A DNA stretch of 37,787 nt from Lachnospiraceae bacterium (lineage in GTDB: Bacteria; Bacillota; Clostridia; Lachnospirales; Lachnospiraceae). Positions 15,584 through 25,641 of this stretch are shown here, one piece after another; the stretch's first letter is position 1, and each line of letters begins with the position of its first letter. The stretch spans positions 1 to 37,787 of the forward strand of contig SVFE01000022.1 in the NCBI GenBank assembly GCA_015057055.1, in the 5' to 3' direction. The notes under the pieces are model-generated. The model saw nothing but the letters and a program-made list of their open reading frames with translations. It was not told where the DNA came from and made no database searches. A program made the position numbers and the translations under genes.

Positions 15584-16317
15584 GCGGAAAAGTTGCATTA
15601 GTGACAGGCGCAGGCAGAGGAATCGGCAAGGAAATTGCATTAACACTGGCCAAAAACGGAGCGACGGTCATTGTAAATTACAACGGCTCCAAAGAGCGGG
15701 CGGAAGAAGTGGTGCATCTTATTGAAGAAGCCGGCGGAGCGGCCAAGGCGATGCGTTGTAATGTGGCAGATGCGGCAGACTGCGATGCCATGATAAAGGA
15801 AATATTGGGCGAATATAAAAAGGTGGATATTCTTGTCAATAATGCGGGAATCACCAGAGACAACCTGCTTATGCGTATGTCGGAGGAGGATTTTGACGCC
15901 GTGCTGGATACCAATCTGAAGGGAGCATTCCACACCATTCAGATGCTTTCGAGATCCTTCCTTAAGAATCGCAGCGGAAAGATTATTAATATTTCATCTG
16001 TCAGCGGAGTTTTGGGGAATGCCGGACAGGCCAACTATTCTGCGTCTAAGGCAGGACTAATCGGACTTACCAAGAGTGTGGCGAGAGAATTTGCTTCCAG
16101 AGGAATTTGTGTCAATGCGGTAGCGCCTGGATTTATTAAAACAGAAATGACCGGTGCCATGGCAGAAGACGTGATTGAAAATGCCACTAAGGCGATTCCC
16201 ATGGGACGTATGGGTGAGGCAAAAGACATTGCTGAGATGGTATTGTTTTTGGCAGGAAATCAGTCGGATTATATTACCGGACAGGTATTTTGCGTAGACG
16301 GCGGAATGGCGATTTAG
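15577..16317 (+). CDS. fabG: 3-oxoacyl-ACP reductase
   Basis: NADPH-dependent reduction of 3-ketoacyl-ACP. The 246-residue SDR has TGAGRGIG at 10-17, NNAG at 88-91, the catalytic serine in NISSVSG (138-144), and Tyr154/Lys158 in YSASK. VLDTNLKGAFH and the C-terminal YITGQVFCVDGGMAI are typical of FabG. Overlap with fabD and 25 bp to fabF place it firmly in the operon. This is the housekeeping copy, as opposed to the SDR paralogue at 8758. Confidence 0.95.
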   Translation: MLSGKVALVTGAGRGIGKEIALTLAKNGATVIVNYNGSKERAEEVVHLIEEAGGAAKAMRCNVADAADCDAMIKEILGEYKKVDILVNNAGITRDNLLMRMSEEDFDAVLDTNLKGAFHTIQMLSRSFLKNRSGKIINISSVSGVLGNAGQANYSASKAGLIGLTKSVAREFASRGICVNAVAPGFIKTEMTGAMAEDVIENATKAIPMGRMGEAKDIAEMVLFLAGNQSDYITGQVFCVDGGMAI

Positions 16318-16342
16318 TGCAGAGTAAAAAGGAGATTGTGTA

Positions 16343-17578
16343 ATGAAGAAAAGAGTTGTAGTCACCGGTCTTGGAGCGGTAACCCCCATTGGAAATAATG
16401 TGGATGACTTTTGGAATGGTGTAAAAGAAGAACGAATCGGTTTTGGTCCGATTACGGGGTTTGATACAACCGAATACAAATGTAAACTCGCAGCAGAGGT
16501 TAAGGACTATGATCCTTTACTTGCTATGGATAAGAAGGCGGCGAAGCGTATGGAACGGTTTTGCCAGTTTGCGGTTTCGGCGGCCAAAGAAGCGCTGGAA
16601 GATGCCGGAATTGAAATGGAAAAAGAAGATGCGTATCGCGTAGGCTGCGCCGTGGGAAGCGGTATCGGAAGTCTACAGGCAATTGAACGTGAACATGACC
16701 GATTGAAGGAGAAAGGTCCGTCCAAAGTAGGACCGCTCTTTGTCCCGCTTATGATTTCCAATATGGCAGCAGGAAATGTGAGCATTGCTTTTGGATTAAA
16801 AGGAAAAAGCATTAACGTGGTGACGGCATGTGCCACCGGTACCAATTCCATTGGCGAGGCGTTCCGTACCATTCAGTACGGCGATGCGGATGTAATGGTG
16901 GCCGGCGGAACGGAAAGCAGCATTACCCCTATTGGCATCTCCGGATTTACGGCGCTTACTGCATTGTCTTCTTCTGAAGACCCGACCCGTTGCTCCATTC
17001 CCTTTGATAAAGACCGCAGCGGATTTGTCATGGGCGAAGGTGCCGGCGTAGTTATTTTGGAAGAATTGGAACATGCGAAAAAACGTGGTGCAAAGATTTA
17101 CGCAGAGGTGGTAGGATACGGCTGTTCTTCTGATGCATTTCATATTACCTCACCGGCAGAAGACGGTGCCGGCGCGGCATGTGCAATGAAAAATGCAGTG
17201 AAAGATGCCGGCGCGGACCTTACGGACATTACTTATATCAATGCCCACGGCACCAGCACCCATCACAATGACCTCTTTGAAACAAGAGCCATTAAACTGG
17301 CTTTTGGTGATCACGCGGCAAATATCAAAATCAATTCCACCAAATCTATGGTGGGGCATTTGCTGGGGGCAGCCGGCGCGGTGGAATTTATCACCTGCGT
17401 AAAAGAAATGGAAAATGATTTTATCCACAGAACTGTAGGGCTTACGGAATCTGAAGAAGAACTGGATTTGAATTACTGTAAAACGAGTTATCAGGAAGAG
17501 GTGCAGTATGCCCTTAGTAACTCCCTTGGCTTTGGCGGACATAACAGCAGTATTTTGATTAAAAAATATACGGAATAA
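16343..17578 (+). CDS. fabF: 3-oxoacyl-ACP synthase II
   Basis: Condensing enzyme that elongates acyl-ACP with malonyl-ACP. Of 411 residues, VVVTGLGAVTPIGN at the start, Cys163 in TACATGTN, His302 in NAHGTST and His339 in MVGHLLGAAG complete the Cys-His-His set. The C-terminus NSLGFGGHNSSILIKKY is typical. ATG at 16343 follows AAAAAGGAG. It is the only KAS I/II-type enzyme in the window and so probably handles all elongation after FabH. Confidence 0.96.
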   Translation: MKKRVVVTGLGAVTPIGNNVDDFWNGVKEERIGFGPITGFDTTEYKCKLAAEVKDYDPLLAMDKKAAKRMERFCQFAVSAAKEALEDAGIEMEKEDAYRVGCAVGSGIGSLQAIEREHDRLKEKGPSKVGPLFVPLMISNMAAGNVSIAFGLKGKSINVVTACATGTNSIGEAFRTIQYGDADVMVAGGTESSITPIGISGFTALTALSSSEDPTRCSIPFDKDRSGFVMGEGAGVVILEELEHAKKRGAKIYAEVVGYGCSSDAFHITSPAEDGAGAACAMKNAVKDAGADLTDITYINAHGTSTHHNDLFETRAIKLAFGDHAANIKINSTKSMVGHLLGAAGAVEFITCVKEMENDFIHRTVGLTESEEELDLNYCKTSYQEEVQYALSNSLGFGGHNSSILIKKYTE

Positions 17579-17605
17579 AAGGAATCGAAAGGATAGGCAA
17601 AGAAT

Positions 17606-18037
17606 ATGGCAGTATATAGTGCAAAGGAAATTTTGGAAATTATTCCCCACAGACATCCCTTTATGCTTTTGGATACCATTGAGGAGCTGGAACCGGGAGT
17701 TCGCGCAGTAGGAAAAAAATGTGTCAGCTTTAATGAGCCTTTTTTTGCGGGGCATTTTCCGGGAAATCCGGTAATGCCCGGCGTGCTTATTATTGAAGCG
17801 CTTGCCCAGACCGGCGCGGTGGCACTCCTTGGTCTTCCGGAATGGAAGGGAAAGACGGCGTACTTTGTGGGAATTGATAAGGCCAGATTCAAACAAAAAG
17901 TGCTTCCCGGAGATGTGCTTATGTTAGAGACCAAGATTGTGAAATTAAAAGGCCCCATCGGCATCGGCGAAGCAGTGGCTTCGGTAGACGGAAAAGTTGT
18001 GGCAAAGGCCGAACTTTCTTTTGCCATCGGGGAATAA
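17606..18037 (+). CDS. fabZ: 3-hydroxyacyl-ACP dehydratase
   Basis: Removes water from 3-hydroxyacyl-ACP. The 143-residue hot-dog protein has [11 protein letters not shown] near the start and the catalytic pair His50 ([15 protein letters not shown]) and Glu64 ([10 protein letters not shown]). In many clostridial operons accB sits just before fabZ and accC just after it; here fabZ lies directly between fabF and accDA and both acc genes are missing. No fabA- or fabM-like gene is seen, so the source of unsaturated chains, if made, is not evident here. Confidence 0.95.
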   Translation: MAVYSAKEILEIIPHRHPFMLLDTIEELEPGVRAVGKKCVSFNEPFFAGHFPGNPVMPGVLIIEALAQTGAVALLGLPEWKGKTAYFVGIDKARFKQKVLPGDVLMLETKIVKLKGPIGIGEAVASVDGKVVAKAELSFAIGE

Positions 18038-18072
18038 AAAGCATTGTATGGAAGTAAGAGAGGTAAGTAAGA

Positions 18073-19734
18073 ATGCAGCTTGGAAAGGGAAAAGAAGAAG
18101 ATTACATCAAATGTCCCAAATGCGGCAAGATGATAGAAAAGAGCCGCGTTATCAAAAAGAAATATGTATGCTATGAATGCGGCGGTTATTTTCGGGTTCG
18201 TACCAATAACCGTATCCGTATGGTGGCAGATTTAAATACCTTTGAACCCTGGTTTGAAGATATGCCGGTAAGCAATCCCCTGTCTTACGAAGGCTATGAA
18301 GAAAAACTGGAGGAAACCAGAGCAAAGACCGGTTTGAAGGAAGCGGTTACCGTAGGAAAGTGTAAAGTTTTTGGAGAAGAAGCGGTGCTTGGCGTCTGTG
18401 ATGCCAGATTTATGATGGCCAGTATGGGCCACGTGGTAGGGGAGAAAATTACCCGTGCCATTGAAAAAGCAACGCAGCTGAAATTGCCCGTATTTTTGTT
18501 TTGCTGTTCCGGCGGAGCAAGAATGCAGGAGGGGATTGTGTCTTTGATGCAGATGGCAAAGACCTCTGCAGCGATTAAAAAGCACGGCGATGCCGGTCTT
18601 TTGTACTGCTCTATTTTGACGGACCCCACCACCGGCGGCGTAACTGCCAGCTTTGCGATGCTGGGAGATATTATTATGGCAGAGCCCGGGGCATTGATTG
18701 GCTTTGCAGGTCCCAGGGTAATTAAGCAGACCATCGGACAGGAACTGCCGGAAGGATTCCAGACTGCGGAATTTTTGGTGGAACACGGAATCATTGACGG
18801 TATTGTGAAGCGTGAAAATTTAAAGAAGACCATTTATTTTCTGATTAAAACCCATCAGTGTAAGGAGGGCAATTATGCCGCTTACAGTGACAACGTGGAT
18901 TTTCATTTTGAACTCAGTGAAACCTTAAAGGAACGCAGCTGGTATGCACTTCCAAGAACTGCTTGGGAAAAGGTAAAGGCAGTCCGTACTGTGGACCGGC
19001 CTTCTGCCAGCGATTACATTCCTCATATTTTTGATTTCTTCGTGGAAGCGCACGGAGACAGAAGTTTTAAAGACGACGGAGCAATTGTGGGCGGTCTTGC
19101 CTTTATTGACGGCCAGCCGGTCACCATCATTTCCGATGAAAAGGGAAAAGATTTTAAGGAATGCCAAAACCGTAATTTTGGTATGCCCATGCCGGAAGGC
19201 TATCGTAAGGCCCTTCGCCTTATGAAGCAGGCAGAGAAATTCAATCGTCCCATCATTAGTTTTGTAAATACACCGGGAGCCTTCTGCGGCATCGAAGCGG
19301 AAGAGAGAGGTCAGGGCGAAGCCATTGCCAGAAACTTACTGGAGATGTCCGGCTTAAAAGTTCCCGTGCTTTGCATTTTGATTGGCGAAGGCGGCAGCGG
19401 CGGTGCACTGGCCACAGCAGTAGGAAATGAAGTGTGGATGATGGAAAATGCCACCTACTCCATTTTGTCACCGGAAGGTTTCGCTTCCATTTTGTGGAAA
19501 GATTCCAACCGTGCCAAGGAAGCCAGTGAAGTGATGAATATCACGGCGCAGGATTTAAAGAGACTGGGCATTATTGAAAAAATTATCCCGGAATTTGGCG
19601 GAGCGGACCGGAAGACCAAGGAAGCCATTGCCGGATACATGAAGGAAAACATCAAAACGTTTTTGGAAAAATACGACGGAAAAACCGGCGCGGAAATTGC
19701 CGAAGAAAGATACCAAAGATTCCGTGAGTATTAA
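18073..19734 (+). CDS. accDA: Acetyl-CoA carboxylase carboxyltransferase, fused beta and alpha subunits
   Basis: Transfers the carboxyl group from carboxybiotin to acetyl-CoA to make malonyl-CoA. The single 553-residue frame starts with the AccD zinc ribbon (Cys14, Cys17, Cys33, Cys36), followed by the beta carboxyltransferase core ([35 protein letters not shown]) to about residue 268. After a short linker ([20 protein letters not shown]) the AccA core follows from about 300 ([48 protein letters not shown]). Both halves look complete. Usual bacteria have two genes; fusions are known in some Clostridia. AccB and AccC are not in the window. Start ATG follows GAGAGG. Confidence 0.93.
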   Translation: MQLGKGKEEDYIKCPKCGKMIEKSRVIKKKYVCYECGGYFRVRTNNRIRMVADLNTFEPWFEDMPVSNPLSYEGYEEKLEETRAKTGLKEAVTVGKCKVFGEEAVLGVCDARFMMASMGHVVGEKITRAIEKATQLKLPVFLFCCSGGARMQEGIVSLMQMAKTSAAIKKHGDAGLLYCSILTDPTTGGVTASFAMLGDIIMAEPGALIGFAGPRVIKQTIGQELPEGFQTAEFLVEHGIIDGIVKRENLKKTIYFLIKTHQCKEGNYAAYSDNVDFHFELSETLKERSWYALPRTAWEKVKAVRTVDRPSASDYIPHIFDFFVEAHGDRSFKDDGAIVGGLAFIDGQPVTIISDEKGKDFKECQNRNFGMPMPEGYRKALRLMKQAEKFNRPIISFVNTPGAFCGIEAEERGQGEAIARNLLEMSGLKVPVLCILIGEGGSGGALATAVGNEVWMMENATYSILSPEGFASILWKDSNRAKEASEVMNITAQDLKRLGIIEKIIPEFGGADRKTKEAIAGYMKENIKTFLEKYDGKTGAEIAEERYQRFREY

Positions 19735-19779
19735 GATTTCCTCATGAGCGGCCATGAAAATAATGGAGGAGTTTAGTTG

Positions 19780-20760
19780 ATGAATACAAAGATAACCGGT
19801 ACCGGAAGTTTCCTGCCGGAGAAAATCGTGACAAATTTTGATATGGAAAAATTGGTGGATACCCAGGATGCCTGGATTCGGGAGAGAACCGGCATTGCAA
19901 GCCGTCACATATCCACCGGAGAAACCGTATCTTCCATTGCGGCAAAAGCGGCAAAAGAAGCCCTTTTGATGGCGGGAAAACAGCCGGGAGAGGTGGAGAT
20001 GATTATTGTTGCTACCTGTTCTCCGGAAATGTTACTCCCCTGCTGCGCCTGCCAGGTGCAGAGCATTTTGGGGTGCAGTAATGCGGTGGCATTTGATTTG
20101 AATGCGGCATGTTCCGGGTTTTTGTTTGCCTTAAATGCGGCTACGGCGTACATTAAAACGGGTTTATACAAGAATGCATTGGTTATCGGCGCGGAAGTGC
20201 TTTCCAAAATCGTAGACTGGACGGACCGTTCCACCTGTGTGCTTTTCGGAGACGGTGCAGGTGCGGCCTTTTTGGAGGCGACGGAGGAAGAGAATATAGG
20301 AATGCTTAGTCTTTCGCAGGGCTCTGACGGAGCAAGAGGCATGGTGCTGGCCTGCGAGGACAGGGATGTGGTAAATCCGTTTACGGAAAAGAAGGAGCAA
20401 ATTCTGCCGGGATATGTTACAATGAACGGACAGGAAGTGTATAAATTTGCGGTGCGTCAGGTGCCGGCCAGCATCTTGGATGCGCTAAATAAGGCAAATC
20501 TTACGGTGGAAGAGATTGACCATTTTGTGTTGCATCAGGCCAACATCCGCATCATTGAAGCGGTAGCAAAACGGTTAAAGGTTCCTATGGATAAGTTTCC
20601 TACCAATTTGGAACGGGTAGGAAATATGTCCTCTGCCACCATTCCGGTTCTCTTAGACGAAATAAACAGAGCCGGCAAATTAAAAAAAGGAGACAAGCTG
20701 GTGATGTCCGGCTTTGGCGCAGGACTCACCTACGGAGCCGGCGTATATATCTGGGGATAA
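19780..20760 (+). CDS. fabH: 3-oxoacyl-ACP synthase III
   Basis: Starts fatty acid synthesis by joining an acyl-CoA to malonyl-ACP. The 326-residue thiolase-fold protein has Cys111 in AACSGF, His252 in LHQAN and Asn282 in VGNMSS, the full Cys-His-Asn triad, with FGDGAGA and the C-terminal GFGAGLTYGA. ATG at 19780 is preferred to the TTG one codon earlier because GGAGGA is 9 bases upstream. In most fab operons fabH is near the front; here it is next to last. Acyl-CoA preference cannot be read, though this strain makes butyryl-CoA from the neighbouring operon, a possible primer. Confidence 0.94.
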   Translation: MNTKITGTGSFLPEKIVTNFDMEKLVDTQDAWIRERTGIASRHISTGETVSSIAAKAAKEALLMAGKQPGEVEMIIVATCSPEMLLPCCACQVQSILGCSNAVAFDLNAACSGFLFALNAATAYIKTGLYKNALVIGAEVLSKIVDWTDRSTCVLFGDGAGAAFLEATEEENIGMLSLSQGSDGARGMVLACEDRDVVNPFTEKKEQILPGYVTMNGQEVYKFAVRQVPASILDALNKANLTVEEIDHFVLHQANIRIIEAVAKRLKVPMDKFPTNLERVGNMSSATIPVLLDEINRAGKLKKGDKLVMSGFGAGLTYGAGVYIWG

Positions 20761-20797
20761 GAGTTAAGCAATATAGGCAAAGAAAGGCAAGATTTTT

Positions 20798-21241
20798 ATG
20801 GCAAAGAATACAAACCGTAAGCTGAATGAACTGTTGGTAAATTTGTTTCGTACCGTAATGGATTCCGAGGCGAAAGCGGTAATTACAGAAGAATTTAAAG
20901 ATATATCTAATAACGATATGCATATTATCGAGGCGATTGATATTCAGGAACCGAGAAGGATGTCGGAAATTGCAAAACGGCTTTCGGTAACGGTGGGGAC
21001 TTTGACGACCAATATGAATAACTTGGAGGATAAGGGGTATATTGTCCGGGAGAGAAGCACCGAAGATAAGCGTGTGGTGCTGGTGAGTCTTACGGAAAAA
21101 GGGAGAAAAGCTTTTTTCCACCACAGGGATTTTCATAAAAAAATGATTAAGTCCATCGTAAGCGATTTGGAAGAAGAAGAGATGAAAGTTCTGATCCGAT
21201 GTTTGCAAAAGTTAGAGGTCTTTTTTGATAATCCGGTTTAA
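20798..21241 (+). CDS. MarR-family regulator, FabT-like
   Basis: A 147-residue winged-helix regulator. The HTH covers about 40-95 (SEIAKRLSVTVGTLTTNMNNLEDKGYI, then the wing ERSTEDKRVVLVSLTEKGR). It is the last gene of the fab operon, 37 bp after fabH. FabT proteins of streptococci and lactococci are MarR repressors of fab genes that bind TTTGA-N3-TCAAA-like sites with acyl-ACP as co-repressor; three such sites lie in the acpP leader here. The match of regulator type, position and site makes FabT function likely, though in streptococci the gene sits near the front of the cluster. Since it is in the controlled operon it would also regulate itself. Confidence 0.8.
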   Translation: MAKNTNRKLNELLVNLFRTVMDSEAKAVITEEFKDISNNDMHIIEAIDIQEPRRMSEIAKRLSVTVGTLTTNMNNLEDKGYIVRERSTEDKRVVLVSLTEKGRKAFFHHRDFHKKMIKSIVSDLEEEEMKVLIRCLQKLEVFFDNPV

Positions 21242-21246
21242 ACGGG

Positions 21247-21293
21247 AAAAGGGATAATGTTTTTCGAAAGGGAAAATGCGTTATCTCTTTTTT
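21247..21293 (+). terminator. Terminator of the fab operon
   Basis: AAAAGGGATAATG (21247-21259) pairs with CGTTATCTCTTTT (21279-21291), with two G:T pairs and a 19-base loop, followed by further T. It separates the fab operon from the butyrate operon. Confidence 0.75.
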
Positions 21294-21343
21294 AATTGTT
21301 CTGAAAAAAATGCAAAACAGTATCCGCACTTGCGATAAATGCG

Positions 21344-21372
21344 TTGCAAAACCATTTTTGCTATGTTAGAAT
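21344..21372 (+). promoter_or_regulatory. Promoter of the thl-crt-hbd-bcd-etfBA operon
   Basis: TTGCAA (21344-21349) and TAGAAT (21367-21372) are 17 bp apart. The start would be near 21379, leaving a leader of about 87 bases. No complete Rex site (TTGTTAA-N4-TTAACAA) is seen in the region. Confidence 0.65.
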
Positions 21373-21465
21373 AGAAACGGTCGACAGTGACAAAAGCATA
21401 AGCCATTCGCTGGACTTGTGAGTCACAGCAAGAGGCTAAAAATATAATCAATGGAGGAAAAAAAG

Positions 21466-22656
21466 ATGTCAAAAAAAATAGTTTTGGCAGGCGCATGCCG
21501 TACTGCAATCGGAACTATGGGTGGAGCTCTTTCCACAACACCGGCTGCTGAGCTCGGTTCAATCGTTATTAAAGAGGCTTTAAACAGAGCAGGAGTTAAG
21601 CCGGAAAGTGTAGATCATGTATACATGGGTTGTGTAATCCAGGCTGGTCTCGGACAGAATGTTGCTCGTCAGGCTTCCATCAAGGCAGGTCTTCCTATTG
21701 AAACCCCTGCAGTTACCGTGAACGTAGTGTGCGGTTCCGGTCTTAACTGTGTAAATATGGCAGCACAGATGATTCAGGCAGGCGATGCAGATATCGTTGT
21801 TGCAGGTGGTATGGAAAATATGTCCATGGCTCCTTACGCAATGATGAACGGCCGTTACGGATACAGAATGAACAACGGAACCTTGGTTGATACCATGGTA
21901 AACGATGCTCTTTGGGATGCATTCAACAATTATCACATGATTCAGACAGCAGACAATATCTGTGAAGATCCCCGTTGGAATCTTTCCAGAGAAGAACTGG
22001 ATGCATTTGCTGTAAAGAGCCAGGAAAAGGCAGCAGCAGCACAGGCAGCAGGCAAATTCAAAGATGAAATCGTTCCCGTAGAAGTTAAGAAGAAAAAAGA
22101 AGTTGTTGTAGTAGATACAGACGAAGGACCTCGTCCCGGAACAACTATGGAAGGTCTTGCAAAACTTCGTGCAATCAACAAAGACGGTAAGGTTACTGCA
22201 GGTAACGCTTCCGGTATCAACGATGGTGCAGCAGCAGTTGTTGTTATGAGCGAAGAAAAAGCAAAAGAACTCGGTATTACACCGATGGCTACCTGGGTTG
22301 CAGGCGCACTTGGTGGTGTAGATCCTTCTATCATGGGTATCGGACCTGTTGCTTCTACCAAGAAAGTTCTTGCTAAGACAGGCCTTACTATGGATGATTT
22401 TGATTTGATTGAGGCAAACGAAGCATTCGCAGCACAGTCTCTTGCAGTCGCAAAAGACCTTGGATTTAACTCTGAAGTGCTCAATGTAAACGGTGGTGCC
22501 ATTGCACTTGGTCACCCGGTTGGTGCTTCCGGATGCCGTATCCTCGTTACCCTTCTTCACGAGATGCAGAAGCGTGATGCGAAGAGAGGTCTTGCTACTC
22601 TTTGTATCGGTGGCGGAATGGGCTGCTCTACAGTTGTAGAAAAATACGAAGCATAA
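21466..22656 (+). CDS. thl: Acetyl-CoA C-acetyltransferase (thiolase)
   Basis: Condenses two acetyl-CoA to acetoacetyl-CoA, the first committed step to butyrate. The 396-residue protein begins [17 protein letters not shown]; the nucleophile Cys89 is in NVVCGSGLN, the His in [10 protein letters not shown] and the second Cys in LCIGGGMG, as in biosynthetic thiolases. The frame opens 5 codons upstream (21451), but that ATG is part of the Shine-Dalgarno stretch ATGGAGG, so 21466 is the start. First gene of the operon. Codons from here to etfA lean to CTT, CGT and GCA/GCT, unlike the GCG/TTG-richer fab genes, consistent with very high expression. Confidence 0.96.
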   Translation: MSKKIVLAGACRTAIGTMGGALSTTPAAELGSIVIKEALNRAGVKPESVDHVYMGCVIQAGLGQNVARQASIKAGLPIETPAVTVNVVCGSGLNCVNMAAQMIQAGDADIVVAGGMENMSMAPYAMMNGRYGYRMNNGTLVDTMVNDALWDAFNNYHMIQTADNICEDPRWNLSREELDAFAVKSQEKAAAAQAAGKFKDEIVPVEVKKKKEVVVVDTDEGPRPGTTMEGLAKLRAINKDGKVTAGNASGINDGAAAVVVMSEEKAKELGITPMATWVAGALGGVDPSIMGIGPVASTKKVLAKTGLTMDDFDLIEANEAFAAQSLAVAKDLGFNSEVLNVNGGAIALGHPVGASGCRILVTLLHEMQKRDAKRGLATLCIGGGMGCSTVVEKYEA

Positions 22657-22667
22657 TAGACAGCATT

Positions 22668-22703
22668 GATAGAAGTTCCAGACGAAGTGTTGGGACTTCT
22701 ATC
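22668..22703 (+). other. Intercistronic hairpin between thl and crt
   Basis: GATAGAAGTTCC (22668-22679) pairs with GGGACTTCTATC (22692-22703), 12 bp with one G:T, loop 12. No T-run follows, so it more likely protects or processes the mRNA than ends it. Confidence 0.6.
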
Positions 22704-22761
22704 CTTGTATAAAAAACTTACCCAAAAGTCTAAAAATTCAAAAAGAAAGAGAGAAAAAGAC

Positions 22762-23547
22762 ATGGATTTTATCGTTTATGAACAGAAAGGTGCCGTTGGT
22801 GTGATTACCATCAACCGCGAAAAAGCTTTGAACGCATTAAATTCTCAGGTTTTGGAAGAGTTGGATGCAACTCTTGACGCTGTAGATTTGAACGCAGTAC
22901 GTTGTCTTATCTTAACCGGCGCAGGCTCCAAATCCTTCGTTGCAGGTGCAGACATCGGAGAGATGAGCACTCTCACAAAGGCTGAAGGCGAAGCATTCGG
23001 AAAGAAAGGAAATGACGTATTCCGTAAATTGGAAGTATTCCCTATCCCCGTTATCGCTGCAGTGAACGGATTTGCACTTGGTGGCGGATGCGAAATCGCA
23101 ATGAGCTGTGACATCAGAATTTGTTCTGACAACGCAGTATTCGGCCAGCCGGAAGTAGGTCTTGGAATTACACCCGGATTTGGCGGTACACAGAGACTTG
23201 CAAGACTTGTAAGCCCGGGAATGGCAAAACAGCTCATCTACACAGCACGCAACATCAAAGCAGACGAAGCTTACCGCATCGGCCTTGTAAATGCTGTTTA
23301 TACCCAGGAAGAACTTATGCCTGCAGCAGAAAAGATGGCAGCAGGTATTGCAAAGAATGCTCCTATCGCAGTTCGTAACTGCAAGAAAGCAATCAACGAC
23401 GGACTTCAGGTTAATATGGATGAAGCAATCGTAATTGAAGAAAAATTGTTTGGTGACTGTTTCGAAACAGAAGACCAGAAATACGGAATGGCATTCTTCC
23501 TTGACAAAAACAAAGAAAAAGTGAAAGAGCCGTTCAAGAACTGCTAA
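22762..23547 (+). CDS. crt: 3-hydroxybutyryl-CoA dehydratase (crotonase)
   Basis: Removes water from 3-hydroxybutyryl-CoA to give crotonyl-CoA. The 261-residue enoyl-CoA hydratase-fold protein has the oxyanion-hole segments AGADIGEM and NGFALGGGCEIA, with the catalytic glutamates in GGGCE and in FGQPEVGLGITPGFGGTQRL. The frame is open from 22666 through the intercistronic hairpin; ATG at 22762 gives the family start MDFIVYEQKGAVGVITINRE and is preceded by a modest AAAGAGAG. It is second in the operon, 105 bp after thl, the largest gap in the unit. Confidence 0.95.
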   Translation: MDFIVYEQKGAVGVITINREKALNALNSQVLEELDATLDAVDLNAVRCLILTGAGSKSFVAGADIGEMSTLTKAEGEAFGKKGNDVFRKLEVFPIPVIAAVNGFALGGGCEIAMSCDIRICSDNAVFGQPEVGLGITPGFGGTQRLARLVSPGMAKQLIYTARNIKADEAYRIGLVNAVYTQEELMPAAEKMAAGIAKNAPIAVRNCKKAINDGLQVNMDEAIVIEEKLFGDCFETEDQKYGMAFFLDKNKEKVKEPFKNC

Positions 23548-23598
23548 TGAAAAACGTTAAGTAAAAAAGCTTAAACATATATTTAAGGAGGAACAAAA

Positions 23599-24438
23599 AT
23601 GAAAGTTGGTATTATCGGTGCAGGAACCATGGGTTCCGGAATTGCACAGGCATTTGCAATGACAGACGGTTATGAAGTATGCCTTTGCGATATCAAAGAA
23701 GAATATGCAGAAGGCGGAAAAGCAAAAATCCAGAAGAACATGAATTTCCTTGTTTCTAAGGAAAAGATTACCCAGGAAAAAGCAGACGAAATCATGGGCA
23801 AAATCACAACCGGTCTCAACGCAATCTGTACAGACTGCGATTTGATCGTAGAAGTTGCTCTTGAAAAATTGGAAATCAAACAGAGCATTTTCAAAGAACT
23901 TATGGGAATCGTTAAGAAAGATTGTATGTTTGCTTCCAACACATCTTCTCTTTCCATCACAAAGATTGGCGAAGGATTGGACAGACCTATGATCGGTATG
24001 CACTTCTTCAATCCTGCAGACAGAATGAAATTGGTAGAAGTTATCAAGGGTGAAAACACACCTCAGGAAATGGTAGATAAGATTAAAGCAATCGCTACCG
24101 AAATCGGAAAGACTCCCGTTGAAGTTAAGGAAGCTCCCGGATTCGTAGTTAACAGAATTTTGATCCCTATGATCAACGAAGCAATCGGTGTATTGGATGC
24201 AGGAACTGCTTCAGCAGAAGATATCGACGTAGCTATGCAGCTTGGTGCATCTCACCCCATGGGACCCCTTCACCTTGGTGATTTGATTGGTCTTGATATC
24301 TGCCTTGCTATCATGGAAGTTCTTTACAACGAAACCAAAGACGAGAAGTACGCTCCTCAGCCTCTTCTTAAGAAAATGGTTGCTGATGGTAAACTTGGAA
24401 AGAAAACCGGCGCAGGTTTCTTTGATTACTCTAAATAA
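23599..24438 (+). CDS. hbd: 3-hydroxybutyryl-CoA dehydrogenase
   Basis: Reduces acetoacetyl-CoA to (S)-3-hydroxybutyryl-CoA. Of 279 residues, the N-terminal Rossmann motif is GAGTMGSGIAQAF (8-20), with catalytic His in GMHFFNPADRMKLVE, NTSSLSI for the substrate and PGFVVNRILIPMINEA in the helical C-terminal part. Length is typical. Start follows AAGGAGG 8-9 bases upstream. In reaction order it precedes crt, although it follows it in gene order. Confidence 0.95.
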   Translation: MKVGIIGAGTMGSGIAQAFAMTDGYEVCLCDIKEEYAEGGKAKIQKNMNFLVSKEKITQEKADEIMGKITTGLNAICTDCDLIVEVALEKLEIKQSIFKELMGIVKKDCMFASNTSSLSITKIGEGLDRPMIGMHFFNPADRMKLVEVIKGENTPQEMVDKIKAIATEIGKTPVEVKEAPGFVVNRILIPMINEAIGVLDAGTASAEDIDVAMQLGASHPMGPLHLGDLIGLDICLAIMEVLYNETKDEKYAPQPLLKKMVADGKLGKKTGAGFFDYSK

Positions 24439-24476
24439 GAAAAGATTAAATTATAATTAATGGAGGAATAAAAATC

Positions 24477-25628
24477 ATGGATTTTATGTTGAGCAAAGAA
24501 CATGAGATGGCAAGAACTCTGTTCAAAGAATTCGCTGAAAACGAAGTTAAGCCTCTCGCTCAGGAGATTGACGAGCAGCACAGATTCCCCAGAGAAACTG
24601 TTGATAAATTAGCAAAATACGGTTTCCTCGGAATTCCTGTTCCCAAGGAGTACGGCGGACAGGGTTGTGATCCTTTGACATACGCTATGTGTGTTGAAGA
24701 AATGTCTAAAGTATGCGGTACAACAGGTGTTATCATTTCTGCACATACTTCCCTTTGTCTTGATCCCATCATGACATTCGGTACAGAAGAACAGAAACAG
24801 AAATATGCAGTACCCCTTGCAAAAGGTGAAAAACTTGGTGCATTCGGTCTTACTGAGCCCGGAGCAGGTACTGACGCACAGGGACAGCAGACAAAGGCTG
24901 TACTTGATGGTGATGAGTGGGTTCTTAACGGATCTAAGTGCTTTATCACAAACGGTAAAGAAGCTGACGTTTATATCGTTATCGCTGTTACCGGCAAGAT
25001 TGAAAAACGCGGTAAGATTCAGAAAGAGATTTCTGCATTTATCGTAGAAAAAGGAACACCCGGATTTACTTTCGGAACAAAAGAAAACAAGATGGGTATC
25101 TGCGCTTCTTCTACCTACGAGTTGATCTTCACAGATTGCCGTATCCCGAAGGAAAACTTACTCGGACAGAAGGGTAAAGGATTTGGTATCGCAATGCATA
25201 CTCTTGATGGCGGACGTATCGGTATCGCTGCTCAGGCACTTGGTATTGCAGAAGGCGCTTTGGAAACAACCATCAACTATGTAAAAGAAAGAAAACAGTT
25301 CGGACGTGCTATCGGACAGTTCCAGAATACACAGTTCCAGCTTGCTGACATGGCTACCAAAGTTGAAGCTGCTAAGCTCCTTGTTTACAAGGCTGCTATG
25401 GCAAAAGCAACGCAGAAGTCTTACTCTGTAGAAGCTGCTATGGCAAAACTTTACGCTGCAGAAGTAGCTATGGAAGTTACAACCAAGTGTGTTCAGTTAC
25501 ACGGTGGATACGGATACATCAAAGAATACAATGTAGAACGTATGATGCGTGATGCAAAGATTACAGAAATCTACGAAGGAACTTCAGAAGTTCAGCGTAT
25601 GGTTATTTCTGCTAACATTTTGAAATAG
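24477..25628 (+). CDS. bcd: Butyryl-CoA dehydrogenase
   Basis: FAD enzyme that reduces crotonyl-CoA to butyryl-CoA; with EtfAB it couples this to ferredoxin reduction by electron bifurcation in clostridia. The 383 residues show the acyl-CoA dehydrogenase plan: helical N-terminus ([20 protein letters not shown]), [13 protein letters not shown] and the FITNGKEAD loop for flavin, and the catalytic Glu367 in [10 protein letters not shown] near the C-terminus. Start after TGGAGG. The stop (25626-25628) lies within the etfB Shine-Dalgarno region, so the two are tightly coupled. Confidence 0.96.
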   Translation: MDFMLSKEHEMARTLFKEFAENEVKPLAQEIDEQHRFPRETVDKLAKYGFLGIPVPKEYGGQGCDPLTYAMCVEEMSKVCGTTGVIISAHTSLCLDPIMTFGTEEQKQKYAVPLAKGEKLGAFGLTEPGAGTDAQGQQTKAVLDGDEWVLNGSKCFITNGKEADVYIVIAVTGKIEKRGKIQKEISAFIVEKGTPGFTFGTKENKMGICASSTYELIFTDCRIPKENLLGQKGKGFGIAMHTLDGGRIGIAAQALGIAEGALETTINYVKERKQFGRAIGQFQNTQFQLADMATKVEAAKLLVYKAAMAKATQKSYSVEAAMAKLYAAEVAMEVTTKCVQLHGGYGYIKEYNVERMMRDAKITEIYEGTSEVQRMVISANILK

Positions 25629-25641
25629 GAGGAAAGATATC

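Noticed and set aside
21373-21465. Riboswitch or Rex operator in the thl leader
   Set aside because: Only weak partial pairings were found and no known aptamer core or Rex palindrome could be drawn.
21580-22560. 326-residue frame opposite thl
   Set aside because: It is a long shadow frame caused by the biased codon use of thl; extreme Cys and Phe content and no motifs.
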